Of a stretch of DNA of 64,000 nucleotides, positions 1-7,051 are shown piece by piece. Each line of letters opens with the position of its first letter. Position 1 is the first letter of the stretch. The stretch lies in assembly GCA_945909635.1 (NCBI GenBank), contig OX246690.1, positions 868,001-932,000 on the forward strand. Reading direction: 5' to 3'. Made by a program: the position numbers and the translations under genes. A model generated the notes under the pieces. That model was not told the origin of the DNA. It ran no database searches and saw only the letters and a list, made by a program, of their open reading frames with translations. The DNA is from Clostridioides difficile_A. Lineage in GTDB: Bacteria > Bacillota > Clostridia > Peptostreptococcales > Peptostreptococcaceae.

Positions 1-590
1 TTAGTAAGATTAGAAATATTTCAAATACTGAAGCAAGCGAGCAACTTATACAAGCAAAATTGAAAATAAAAGAATTGCAAAAAGAGGATTTTGAGGCATC
101 TAAAGATATTTTGGATAAATTTTTAGAATTAGATAAAATCAAGAGACTTGATTTTATGGATAGCTTAGATGACGAAAAAATGGTATACTTTAAGAGAAAG
201 GTTTTCAAAAGAATCCTTGTAGAAAAAAATGCTGAAGATTTAATTGTTTTAATCTGGGCGACAGGTGAGCTAAAAGATGATAGATTCTTAAAATTACTTC
301 ATCAGCTCACAAACCACAGACACTCAGATATTAGAAGGATAACTTATTCAGCCATCAGAAAGATTGAATCACCAATTAGTAGAGAAGTATTACAAAAAGG
401 TCTCTATGATAAAAATGCACAAACTAGGCAGTATTGTGCAAAAGCTCTTTCAAAATTAGGAGATGAAAACAGTCTAAAGATTTTACAGCAGTTGAAAGAC
501 AAGAATAAGAATTTTGAAAAAGAGTATGTGCTTAGAGCTTATGACGAAGCCATTAAAGCATTGGAAGATGCGAAAAATTTGAAAAAGTAA
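1..590 (+). CDS. HEAT-repeat-like protein, C-terminal part (5' end outside window)
   Basis: The reading frame is open from base 3 through the window edge, so the true start lies upstream and only about 195 C-terminal residues are visible. The visible part is helical and highly charged. It contains HEAT-like paired helices around the segments ATGELKDDRFLKLLHQL, HSDIRRITYSAIRKI and NAQTRQYCAKALSKLGDENS, the typical pattern of a structural or protein-binding alpha-solenoid. The N-terminal domain that would reveal its role is not in view, so I give no function. It ends about 85 bp before the Nudix gene, with no clear terminator between them. The TTG at 60 could be read as a start, but it lacks a ribosome site and coding continues upstream of it. 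Confidence 0.6.
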   Translation, partial: SKIRNISNTEASEQLIQAKLKIKELQKEDFEASKDILDKFLELDKIKRLDFMDSLDDEKMVYFKRKVFKRILVEKNAEDLIVLIWATGELKDDRFLKLLHQLTNHRHSDIRRITYSAIRKIESPISREVLQKGLYDKNAQTRQYCAKALSKLGDENSLKILQQLKDKNKNFEKEYVLRAYDEAIKALEDAKNLKK

Positions 591-675
591 TTTTTTATTA
601 AAGCAATTTGTTTACTTAACGATGTATTTCTAGAGTTTAACAAGGTAATAAATAAATTAATGGGAGGGGTTTCAA

Positions 676-1119
676 ATGATAGTAAGACGTTGTGCAGGTG
701 GAGTAGTTTTTTATGCTAATAAAGTACTTATTGTAAAAAATGATAGAGGTGAATGGACACTTCCAAAAGGAAAGATACTTGGAGGAGGACTTCCATATGA
801 GAGTGCTGTTCAAAGAGTTAAAGTAGAAACTGGCATAGATGCTAAAATGATAGATGTAGCTGGCGATACTATGTATGAATTTTTCTCAAGAAGTAGACAA
901 CAAGAAGTTTGTAATGCAATAATGTGGTATGTTATGGAAGCTTGTAACACTGATTGTGTACTTGCTCCTGAATTCCAAGAAGGTGGATTTTATAAAGTAA
1001 AAGATGCTTTAGAAATGTTGTCACATCACAAAGAGCAAGCTTTAGTAGAAGTATCTTATAAAAAGTTTAAAGAATTAAAAAAATTAGTTTCAGAGGGCGA
1101 TGATGTTCCAGCAAATTAA
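676..1119 (+). CDS. Nudix-fold protein with degenerate Nudix box
   Basis: This 147-residue protein has the size and layout of a Nudix hydrolase: an N-terminal VVRRCAGGVV-type strand, WTLPKGK before the box, then the Nudix helix. The box runs from GKILGGG to VKVETGI. Against the consensus GX5EX7REUXEEXGU, the first Glu is Gly, the RE pair is QR, and one of the two EE metal ligands is Val; only one Glu and the final Gly remain. Family members hydrolyse nucleoside diphosphates linked to another moiety using those glutamates, so this copy is probably inactive or a ligand-binding protein (inference). The start has an excellent GGGAGGGG ribosome site just upstream. A strong terminator follows at 1141, so this is a single-gene unit or the end of the preceding one. 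Confidence 0.8.
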   Translation: MIVRRCAGGVVFYANKVLIVKNDRGEWTLPKGKILGGGLPYESAVQRVKVETGIDAKMIDVAGDTMYEFFSRSRQQEVCNAIMWYVMEACNTDCVLAPEFQEGGFYKVKDALEMLSHHKEQALVEVSYKKFKELKKLVSEGDDVPAN

Positions 1120-1140
1120 TAGTGAATTTAGAGAATTCTG

Positions 1141-1166
1141 AGGAAGGGTTAGCCCCTTCCTTTTTT
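1141..1166 (+). terminator. Rho-independent terminator after the Nudix gene
   Basis: AGGAAGGG (1141-1148) and CCCTTCCT (1154-1161) form a GC-rich stem around a 5-base loop, followed by a run of T. It starts about 20 bp after the Nudix stop codon. Confidence 0.9.
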
Positions 1167-1427
1167 AATTGAAAATATTTTAAACATAAATTAGATAGTT
1201 TGCTTAGATTATAATTTAGAAATCTAAATTTTTAGTAATTTATATCTAAAATTAGTGACCTATATTTGAAATAAAAATTAAAAAGTATACAATTTTATTA
1301 TATAATTGTTTTATAACATTGATTAAAGAAGTGATAAAAATCTATCTATTTTTTAGTAGAATAATTTTATATATAAATACATATTTGATGTATATCTTAG
1401 AAAATGATTAAAATAGGAGGAATTATA
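1167..1427. other. Intergenic region before the YigZ-family gene
   Basis: AT-rich, non-coding stretch. A possible -10 (TATAAT, 1301-1306) has no convincing -35 box at 17 bp. I see no conserved RNA fold or repeat here. Confidence 0.4.
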
Positions 1428-2072
1428 ATGAGCAATTACAGGACATTACATGAATTTGGAACTGATGAAATAACAATTGAAAAGTCTGTTTTTATTGGAT
1501 ATGCTAAGCCTATAAAGAGTGAAGATGAAGCACTAGAATTTATAAATGAAATAAAGAAAAAGCATAAAGATGCAACTCATAATGTATGGGCTTATACAGT
1601 TGGGCAAAATATGAATATACAAAGATACAGTGATGATGGAGAGCCACAAGGAACCGCAGGTATACCTACATTAGAAGTTATAAAAAAAGAAGATTTAAGA
1701 GATGTAGCAGTTGTTGTTACTAGGTATTTTGGAGGAACAAAATTAGGTGCAGGTGGTCTAGTTAGAGCTTATACAAAAGGTGCTAAGTTGGGGTTAGAAG
1801 CAGGAAAGATAATTTATAAGGTAATGTATCAAGAAGTTAAGATTAAAATAGATTATACTCAACTTGGAAAAGTACAAAATGAATTAATGAATTTGGGGTA
1901 TTTTATAAAAGATACAATATATGAAGATAATGTTGAGATAATAGTATATTCAAAATTAGAAGATGTGGAAAATTTATCAGAAAAAATGGTTGATATAACA
2001 AATGGAACAGGAAAAATAGTTTTAGGAGAAGAATTTTATTTATCTGAACAAAATGGAGAAATATTATTGTAA
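1428..2072 (+). CDS. YigZ/IMPACT family protein (UPF0029)
   Basis: The protein has 214 residues from the ATG at 1428, which sits 7 bases after a perfect AGGAGG. An in-frame ATG at 1404 lies before that ribosome site and is rejected. The N-terminal domain carries the UPF0029/IMPACT signature: DATHNVWAYTVG, RYSDDGEPQGTAG, then VVVTRYFGGTKLGAGGLVRAY. The C-terminal third is the small ferredoxin-like domain found in bacterial YigZ/YvyE proteins. Eukaryotic IMPACT interferes with GCN1-GCN2 signalling; bacterial members are thought to bind nucleic acid or ribosomes, but their biochemical role is unsettled. Length is normal for the family. It is monocistronic and faces a convergent gene across a shared terminator. 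Confidence 0.9.
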   Translation: MSNYRTLHEFGTDEITIEKSVFIGYAKPIKSEDEALEFINEIKKKHKDATHNVWAYTVGQNMNIQRYSDDGEPQGTAGIPTLEVIKKEDLRDVAVVVTRYFGGTKLGAGGLVRAYTKGAKLGLEAGKIIYKVMYQEVKIKIDYTQLGKVQNELMNLGYFIKDTIYEDNVEIIVYSKLEDVENLSEKMVDITNGTGKIVLGEEFYLSEQNGEILL

Positions 2073-2117
2073 TCTAAAAAGATTAAAAAAAATAGTTATA
2101 TTAAACATTCAATTTTT

Positions 2118-2156
2118 ATCTTAAAATGAAATCTTAAAATGAAATCTTAAAATGAA
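2118..2156. repeat. Three perfect 13-bp tandem repeats
   Basis: ATCTTAAAATGAA occurs three times head to tail (2118-2130, 2131-2143, 2144-2156) between the YigZ stop and the convergent terminator. No coding role is visible. The array could vary in copy number by slippage. Confidence 0.9.
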
Positions 2157-2199
2157 AAGCCATTAAATTGTTTTAATCTAAATCAATTTAATGGCTTTT
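2155..2199. terminator. Bidirectional terminator
   Basis: AAAAGCCATTAAATTG (2155-2170) pairs perfectly with CAATTTAATGGCTTTT (2184-2199), giving T-runs on both strands. It serves the convergent YigZ and TauE-like genes and overlaps the stop codon of the latter. Confidence 0.85.
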
Positions 2200-2560
2200 T
2201 ATTAGATTTTGCACAGAATCCTTTTTTTACTTCAAATAAGCCAACTAGAAGCAGAAATATACCAAATATTCTCTTTAGTATATCTGAAGATAGATAATTA
2301 GCTAATAGTGAACCAAATATAGCACCTAAGACCCCAAATACAGCTATGGGTATAACCAATTTAAAAACTACATTTTTATTTTTTATATGTATAGCCAATG
2401 CTATAAGTGTCATAGGGATAGATGAAAGTAAATTTACACTTTGAGCTATTTTAGTATCTATACCAGCAAGTAAAACTAGTGCAGGTATAAGGATGGTTCC
2501 TCCACCCATTCCCATTCCTCCGATAATCCCTGCAAAAAATCCAATTAAAGCAAATAACAT
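2183..2560 (-). CDS. TauE/SafE-type half-size permease, second half
   Basis: 125 residues with about four hydrophobic helices. The N-terminal segment GGMGMGGGTILIPALVLLAG and the following AQSVNLLSSIPMTLIAL match one of the two internal repeats of TauE/SafE permeases (PF01925-like), which normally are single proteins of about 250 residues with 7-8 helices. The family exports sulfite, sulfoacetate or related anions, or takes up organosulfonates; the substrate here is unknown. The start codon overlaps the stop of the upstream half by one base (TAATG), which implies translational coupling and probably a two-subunit permease. It ends inside the shared bidirectional terminator. I see no homology remnant that would suggest a recent frameshift of one gene. 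Confidence 0.8.
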   Translation of the reverse strand: MLFALIGFFAGIIGGMGMGGGTILIPALVLLAGIDTKIAQSVNLLSSIPMTLIALAIHIKNKNVVFKLVIPIAVFGVLGAIFGSLLANYLSSDILKRIFGIFLLLVGLFEVKKGFCAKSNKKPLN

Positions 2561-2946
2561 TAGAACACCATCCTTAATGCTGCAATTATCATGATTATTC
2601 CAAAAGAAATCCTAAGAAACTTTCCAGTAACTTTATTTAGTAGTTTTGCTCCTATGATACCACCAAGAATACTTCCAACAGCAACCTTTATTGTCAAATT
2701 AACGTCGTAAGTACCCTTAGATACATATAAAACAGAACTTGCTGTCGTTAAGAAAATTATTATAGAAAGAGCAGTTGCATGAGATTTATGTTCTTCTACC
2801 TTAACGATGTCATTTAATATTGGAACTAAAAGAGTACCTCCTCCAGACCCAAAAACTCCATTTATAAATCCTGTAAAAACTCCAATTATCGTATTTTTTA
2901 AATTAAAATCAAGATATTTTTTCTTTAAATCATCAGTTTTTTTCAT
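2560..2946 (-). CDS. TauE/SafE-type half-size permease, first half
   Basis: 128 residues from the ATG at 2946, preceded by AGAAGGTGA; an upstream in-frame ATG at 2985 has no ribosome site and lies before it. After a short basic cytoplasmic segment come four hydrophobic helices. GVFGSGGGTLLVPIL and HATALSIIIFLTTASSVLYV are the repeat signature of TauE/SafE anion permeases. It is half the usual family length and is followed with a one-base overlap by a second half-size copy. The two proteins probably assemble into one transporter with pseudo-twofold symmetry (inference). No regulator or sulfur-metabolism gene is adjacent, so the substrate cannot be assigned. Confidence 0.8.
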   Translation of the reverse strand: MKKTDDLKKKYLDFNLKNTIIGVFTGFINGVFGSGGGTLLVPILNDIVKVEEHKSHATALSIIIFLTTASSVLYVSKGTYDVNLTIKVAVGSILGGIIGAKLLNKVTGKFLRISFGIIMIIAALRMVF

Positions 2947-3078
2947 AAAAATCACCTTCTGAAATAGTTTTACCAAAATAGGCAAATTATATTTATATAA
3001 AAGTAAGATTAAATATAATCTTTCATATTTACGTAATTTTGCATAAAAAAAAACATATTAAAACAACATATTAATATA

Positions 3079-3087
3079 TGGTATAAT
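3079..3087 (+). promoter_or_regulatory. Extended -10 promoter element for nadE
   Basis: TGGTATAAT fits the TGnTATAAT extended -10 form 39 bases before the nadE start; no good -35 box is visible. Confidence 0.5.
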
Positions 3088-3125
3088 ATATTAAAACAAA
3101 GTAGCAAATTTGAGAGGAGATAACA

Positions 3126-3881
3126 ATGTCAAATATAAAAATACAAATAGACAAAACTGTAGAATGGCTTATAAATAAGGTTAATGAGGCAAATGCAAAA
3201 GGATTAATTGTCGGTGTATCTGGGGGAATTGATTCAGCAGTAGTTGCTAATTTAATTAAAAAGGCATTTCCAGAAAACTCTATGGGAGTTATAATGAGCA
3301 TAAAAAGTAATCCTCAAGATAGAGAAGATGCACTTAAGGTTATAGAAGGTTGTGATATAGAATACCTTGATTTAGACCTTATAGAACCACAAAGTGCTAT
3401 ATTAGACATGGTAGTAGGAAATTTAAAAGAGAAACATTTATATAGAGAAGAATATTTAAAAATGACAGATGCAAATCTAAGAGCAAGAGTAAGAATGAGT
3501 ACTATTTATACAATTGCTAACAATCTAGGATATCTAGTTGTTGGTACAGATAATGCTGCAGAAATACACACAGGATATTTTACTAAATTTGGTGATGGTG
3601 GAGTTGATATTTTACCAATTGCAAATTTAACTAAAGGCGAAGTGTATGAATGGGCAAAAGAACTTGGTGTTCATGAAGATTTAATAAATAAAGCTCCTTC
3701 TGCAGGTCTTTGGGAAGGTCAAACAGATGAAAATGAAATGGGAACTACTTACAATATGATAGATGCTGTGTTGCAAGGTAGATTAGATGAAGTTCCTCAA
3801 AGAGACCAAGAGATAATTGAAAGACTTCATAGAATAAGTGAACATAAGAGAAAAACGCCTGCACAACCTCCTAAGTTCTAA
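3126..3881 (+). CDS. nadE: Ammonia-dependent NAD synthetase NadE
   Basis: Adenylates nicotinic acid adenine dinucleotide and amidates it with ammonia to NAD, the last step of NAD synthesis. The 251-residue length fits the short, ammonia-dependent class with no glutaminase domain. The ATP-pyrophosphatase P-loop SGGIDSAVV lies at residues 32-40. RARVRMSTIYTIAN and VVGTDNAAEIHTGYFTKFGDGG are the NaAD and metal binding blocks, and PSAGLWEGQTDE is the C-terminal signature. The start is preceded by GAGAGGAGA. It sits alone between a divergent permease pair and the yebC-family gene, and is probably constitutively expressed. Confidence 0.95.
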   Translation: MSNIKIQIDKTVEWLINKVNEANAKGLIVGVSGGIDSAVVANLIKKAFPENSMGVIMSIKSNPQDREDALKVIEGCDIEYLDLDLIEPQSAILDMVVGNLKEKHLYREEYLKMTDANLRARVRMSTIYTIANNLGYLVVGTDNAAEIHTGYFTKFGDGGVDILPIANLTKGEVYEWAKELGVHEDLINKAPSAGLWEGQTDENEMGTTYNMIDAVLQGRLDEVPQRDQEIIERLHRISEHKRKTPAQPPKF

Positions 3882-3963
3882 TTTACTATTTTAAAGATTT
3901 GTGATAAAATTTACAGGTGATAAAAATTAGAATAACTAATTGTACGTATTAAGGAGTGGAAAT

Positions 3964-4686
3964 ATGGGACGTATAGGTAATATAATTAATAGAAAAGGTA
4001 AACAAGATGCTCAAAGAGCAAAAATATTTACTAAACATGCTAGAGCAATAGCAGTTGCTGCTAAAGAAGGTGGAGCAGACCCAGAGTATAATGCAGCTTT
4101 AAAGACAGCTATAGAAAAAGCTAAGGCAGATAATATGCCAAATGATAATATAGATAGAGCTATCGCTAAAGGTGCCGGAGCAGGTGCTGGTGATGACTAT
4201 GAAACTATAGTTTATGAAGGTTATGGTCCTGGTGGAGTTGCAGTTATAGTAGAAACTTTAACTGACAACAAAAACAGAACTGCTGGTAATGTTAGATATT
4301 ACTTCGATAAAAATGGAGGAAACTTAGGAACTAGTGGATGTGTGTCTTTTATGTTTGATAAAAAAGGACAGATATTAGTTGGTTCAGGAGATGGAATTTC
4401 AGAAGAAGAATTGATGGATATTGCATTAGAAGCAGGAGCTGAGGATTTTATAACAGAAGAAGACGGTTATGAAATAATAACTACACCAGAAGATTTTTCT
4501 GCTGTACGCGATGAGTTAAAAGCTAAAGGGTATGAGTTTATATCTGCTGATGTAAAGATGATACCTCAAACTACAACTGTATTAACTGAAGAAGCTCATT
4601 TAAAAATGATGAATAAATTAGTTGATATGCTTGAAGAAGATGATGATGTTCAAGATATATATCATAACTGGGAAATAGAAGAATAA
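3964..4686 (+). CDS. YebC/PmpR family protein
   Basis: 240 residues from the ATG at 3964, which follows AAGGAGTGG; the upstream in-frame start at 3940 precedes that site and is rejected. The N-terminus (MGRIGNIINRKGKQDAQRAK) and the NMPNDNIDRAIAKG, YEGYGPGGVAVIVE and NKNRTAGNVRYYFDKNGGN blocks define the three-domain YebC family. Members are described as DNA-binding regulators, and recent work links the family to relief of ribosome stalling at proline stretches. Which role applies here cannot be read from sequence. The length is normal. A terminator follows at 4712. Confidence 0.92.
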   Translation: MGRIGNIINRKGKQDAQRAKIFTKHARAIAVAAKEGGADPEYNAALKTAIEKAKADNMPNDNIDRAIAKGAGAGAGDDYETIVYEGYGPGGVAVIVETLTDNKNRTAGNVRYYFDKNGGNLGTSGCVSFMFDKKGQILVGSGDGISEEELMDIALEAGAEDFITEEDGYEIITTPEDFSAVRDELKAKGYEFISADVKMIPQTTTVLTEEAHLKMMNKLVDMLEEDDDVQDIYHNWEIEE

Positions 4687-4711
4687 ATGTTCTAATATCT
4701 TAGAAATGTAT

Positions 4712-4767
4712 ACACCTCTAAACCATGTTTGCATAATAATATGTAAATATGGTTCAGAGGTGTTTTT
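4712..4767 (+). terminator. Terminator between convergent yebC-family and LacI-family genes
   Basis: ACACCTCT (4712-4719) pairs with AGAGGTGT (4756-4763), reinforced by an inner ACCAT/ATGGT pairing, and a T-run follows. Confidence 0.8.
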
Positions 4768-4824
4768 ATATTTATAAAAATTGTTCTATAAAGACTAAAA
4801 ACGTGTCTTGTAAAACTAATAATA

Positions 4825-5829
4825 TTATAGCAGATTTTGAACAGGACTTGATTGTCTATATATGATTGATGGATATATTACTTGATGTTGAATACCACTT
4901 ATTCTTCCAGTAACAATATCTATAATCATTCGAAGGCTACGTTCTGCTATTTCCTCCATTTTCAAGTCTATGACTGTTAAAGGTGGTATACTTCTTGCCA
5001 TTAGTCTTGAAGGACCATTACTTGCTGCAAATATCTGAACATCATTTCCAATAGCAATTCCTGACTCATTAAATGCATTCATCATACCAAGAGCTACTAC
5101 ATCGTGGTTACAAAAGATTACTTTTTTTATAGAGTTTTTTGCAATCATTTTTTGAGCAATATCGTACCCGCTATCTATTTTGTTAGAACAATAATATATA
5201 GAATCTGGTAAAGATACTCCATGTTCCTCACATGTCTTTAAAAAAGATTTTCCTCGTAAAGTCATACATGTAAATGAAGATGGATTAAATACGACAGCTA
5301 TGTCATTTTTGCCATTTTGAATAGCATGTAAGGCTGCTATACGACCAGTCTCTTCATTATCAATAGATACACTTGAAAAACCTTCTATTTCACGATTTAC
5401 AACAACTACAGGAATTTTGGGTTTGTTTTTTAATAGGTATTCTATATCATTCGCATTGATACCTGTCAAAACAACACCATCATAATAATTATTTGAAAAA
5501 AGATATTCATCATCGCATAAATGTCCAACAGTATAAGGTCGTATGATAATATTTACATCTAAATGTTCTAAAGAAATAACATGGTTTATTGCTTGAAATA
5601 TATTGGTTGATGCCAATTCAAAACCAGCGTCTTGCCAATAAAATGCTATTTGAATATGATTATGTACTCTAGGGGTAGAGCGTTTATATCCAAGCTTATC
5701 TGCTGAATTTAAAACCATATCTTGTGTATGTAGTGGAATTCTTCTTTCATTTCCTTTACCACTTAAAACATAGGAGACTGTTGCTGAAGAAAGACCACAA
5801 TCTTTTGCAATATCTTTGATTGTTGCCAT
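4825..5829 (-). CDS. LacI-family transcriptional regulator
   Basis: 334 residues. The N-terminal LacI helix-turn-helix is clear (TIKDIAKDCGLSSATVSYVL), followed by the hinge region and a periplasmic-binding-protein-like sensor domain with VVVNREIEGFSSVSIDNEETGR and VIFCNHDVVALGMMNAF blocks. Such proteins repress or activate neighbouring catabolic genes in response to a small ligand. It is transcribed away from the HMG-CoA-lyase operon across a 270-bp region with repeated TGCTTAA/TTAAGCA boxes and a palindrome at the operon's start site, so it most likely controls that operon and itself (inference). The ligand is probably the acid imported by the adjacent carrier or its CoA thioester. The ATG is preceded by AAAGGAGGA. 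Confidence 0.9.
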   Translation of the reverse strand: MATIKDIAKDCGLSSATVSYVLSGKGNERRIPLHTQDMVLNSADKLGYKRSTPRVHNHIQIAFYWQDAGFELASTNIFQAINHVISLEHLDVNIIIRPYTVGHLCDDEYLFSNNYYDGVVLTGINANDIEYLLKNKPKIPVVVVNREIEGFSSVSIDNEETGRIAALHAIQNGKNDIAVVFNPSSFTCMTLRGKSFLKTCEEHGVSLPDSIYYCSNKIDSGYDIAQKMIAKNSIKKVIFCNHDVVALGMMNAFNESGIAIGNDVQIFAASNGPSRLMARSIPPLTVIDLKMEEIAERSLRMIIDIVTGRISGIQHQVIYPSIIYRQSSPVQNLL

Positions 5830-5968
5830 GATAAAAATCCTCCTTTAATAGTTGCTTAAACTTGCTTACATTTATTATCTTAACATATATCCAATCAAAG
5901 AACAATATTCTACAATATGCAAATCCTAATGAGTAAAAATAAATAAGTGCTAAAATTTGTTTATTGTG

Positions 5969-5998
5969 TTGACAAAACTTAACAGATAAGATTATAAT
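5969..5998 (+). promoter_or_regulatory. Sigma-A promoter of the HMG-CoA-lyase operon
   Basis: TTGACA (5969-5974) and TATAAT (5993-5998) are both perfect, with an 18-bp spacer. The predicted start is near 6005, inside the candidate operator. Confidence 0.8.
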
Positions 5999-6005
5999 GT
6001 GCTTA

Positions 6006-6017
6006 AATAAGCTTATT
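6006..6017. promoter_or_regulatory. Palindromic candidate operator at the transcription start
   Basis: AATAAGCTTATT is a perfect 12-bp palindrome extended on the left by CTTA. It lies directly at the predicted start of transcription, a repressor position, and is the best candidate site for the divergent LacI-family protein. Confidence 0.5.
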
Positions 6018-6044
6018 AATGAGTTAAAATTAAGCAATATTAAG

Positions 6045-6079
6045 CAGCAACATAACAATGCTAGCTTGTTATGTTGCTG
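6045..6079 (+). promoter_or_regulatory. Long perfect hairpin in the leader of the HMG-CoA-lyase operon
   Basis: CAGCAACATAACAA (6045-6058) and TTGTTATGTTGCTG (6066-6079) are perfect 14-base arms around a 7-base loop. There is no T-run, so this is not a simple terminator. It ends about 9 bases before the GGGGG ribosome site and may protect the mRNA 5' end or act as an additional DNA operator. Confidence 0.65.
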
Positions 6080-6099
6080 TAAATAAAGGGGGCAAAGAG

Positions 6100-7005
6100 A
6101 TGAGTAAGATAAATATACTTGAAGTTGGTCCAAGAGATGGATTTCAAAATCTGAAAGAATTCCTAGATACAGATAAAAAACTAGAAATTATTGATGGTCT
6201 TATTGATTCTGGTATTAAAGAATTAGAAATTAGTTCATTTGTAAGTCCAAAGGCCATTCCTCAGATGAAAGATGCAAAAGAAATAGCAACTTACTGTATA
6301 AAAAATTATCCTGGGGTAAAGCTTTATGCATTAGTTCCAAATTTATATGGTGCTAAGCTTGCATGGGATAGTGGAATAAGAGATATATCTTATGTTATTT
6401 CCTTAAGTGAAACTCACAATAAGAAAAATATAAATAGAACTCATAAAGAATCCATTACAGAACTTAAAAAAATAATAGATTCTTATCCTGAAATGAATAT
6501 ATGTGTTGGAATAGCTACAGTATTTGGATGTCCTTTTGAAGGAATACCAAAGATAGAGGAGGTAGTAGCATTTAGTAAATGTCTTTGGGAAAACGGTGTC
6601 AGAAAGATAAACTTAGCAGATACAATAGGTATTGCTGACCCTAAACAAGTTAGAGATACTATTAGTGCACTAATTGAAGCATTACCAGAGTGTAGATGGC
6701 AGGTACATATACATGATACTCGAAATATGGGGATGGTTAATACTCTTGCAGCAATTGAGTCTGGCATTACTACTGTTCAATCTACACTTGGAGGTTTAGG
6801 AGGATGCCCTTTTGCACCTGGTGCATCTGGTAATACTGCAACTGAGGATTTAGTGTATATGCTTGAACGTATGGGATATGATACAGGAGTAAATTTTAAT
6901 AAACTTCTCGAATTATCTAAGTATCAAAAGAGTTTTGTAGAAGGGGTATATAGTGGGCATCATGTAAATATAAAATCCGAAATTTCTAATTGTCAATTAT
7001 CTTGA
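6100..7005 (+). CDS. Hydroxymethylglutaryl-CoA lyase family protein
   Basis: 302 residues from the ATG at 6100, preceded by AAAGGGGGC; the ORF-initial ATG at 6058 lies in the leader hairpin. It is a DRE-TIM metallolyase: EVGPRDGFQN at the N-terminus (catalytic Arg, metal Asp), the metal-binding pair VHIHDT (His203, His205), and the flexible-loop motif GGLGGCPFAPGASGN with Cys236, hallmarks of HMG-CoA lyase. Family enzymes split HMG-CoA into acetyl-CoA and acetoacetate, or related 3-hydroxy-3-methylacyl-CoA esters. The next two genes supply a carrier and a CoA-transferase, so the unit probably imports, activates and cleaves a branched hydroxydicarboxylic acid such as HMG (inference). The close citramalyl- or HMG-CoA choice cannot be made from motifs alone. 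Confidence 0.85.
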   Translation: MSKINILEVGPRDGFQNLKEFLDTDKKLEIIDGLIDSGIKELEISSFVSPKAIPQMKDAKEIATYCIKNYPGVKLYALVPNLYGAKLAWDSGIRDISYVISLSETHNKKNINRTHKESITELKKIIDSYPEMNICVGIATVFGCPFEGIPKIEEVVAFSKCLWENGVRKINLADTIGIADPKQVRDTISALIEALPECRWQVHIHDTRNMGMVNTLAAIESGITTVQSTLGGLGGCPFAPGASGNTATEDLVYMLERMGYDTGVNFNKLLELSKYQKSFVEGVYSGHHVNIKSEISNCQLS

Positions 7006-7051
7006 TTAATAAAAATGAGTATTAAAAAATAAATGATTTAGGGAGGATAAT

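Larger units (their letters stand above)
5853..6046. promoter_or_regulatory. Five repeated TGCTTAA/TTAAGCA boxes in the divergent control region
   Basis: TGCTTAA occurs at 5853-5859 and 6000-6006, a TGCTTA copy at 5863-5868, and the reverse orientation TTAAGCA at 6030-6036 and 6040-6046. They flank the promoter and lie near the LacI-family start, so they are candidate half-sites for that regulator. Confidence 0.5.

Noticed and set aside
5756..6133. Minus-strand frame overlapping the LacI start and the divergent control region
   Set aside because: Crosses the promoter, operator and leader hairpin and has no coding signature.
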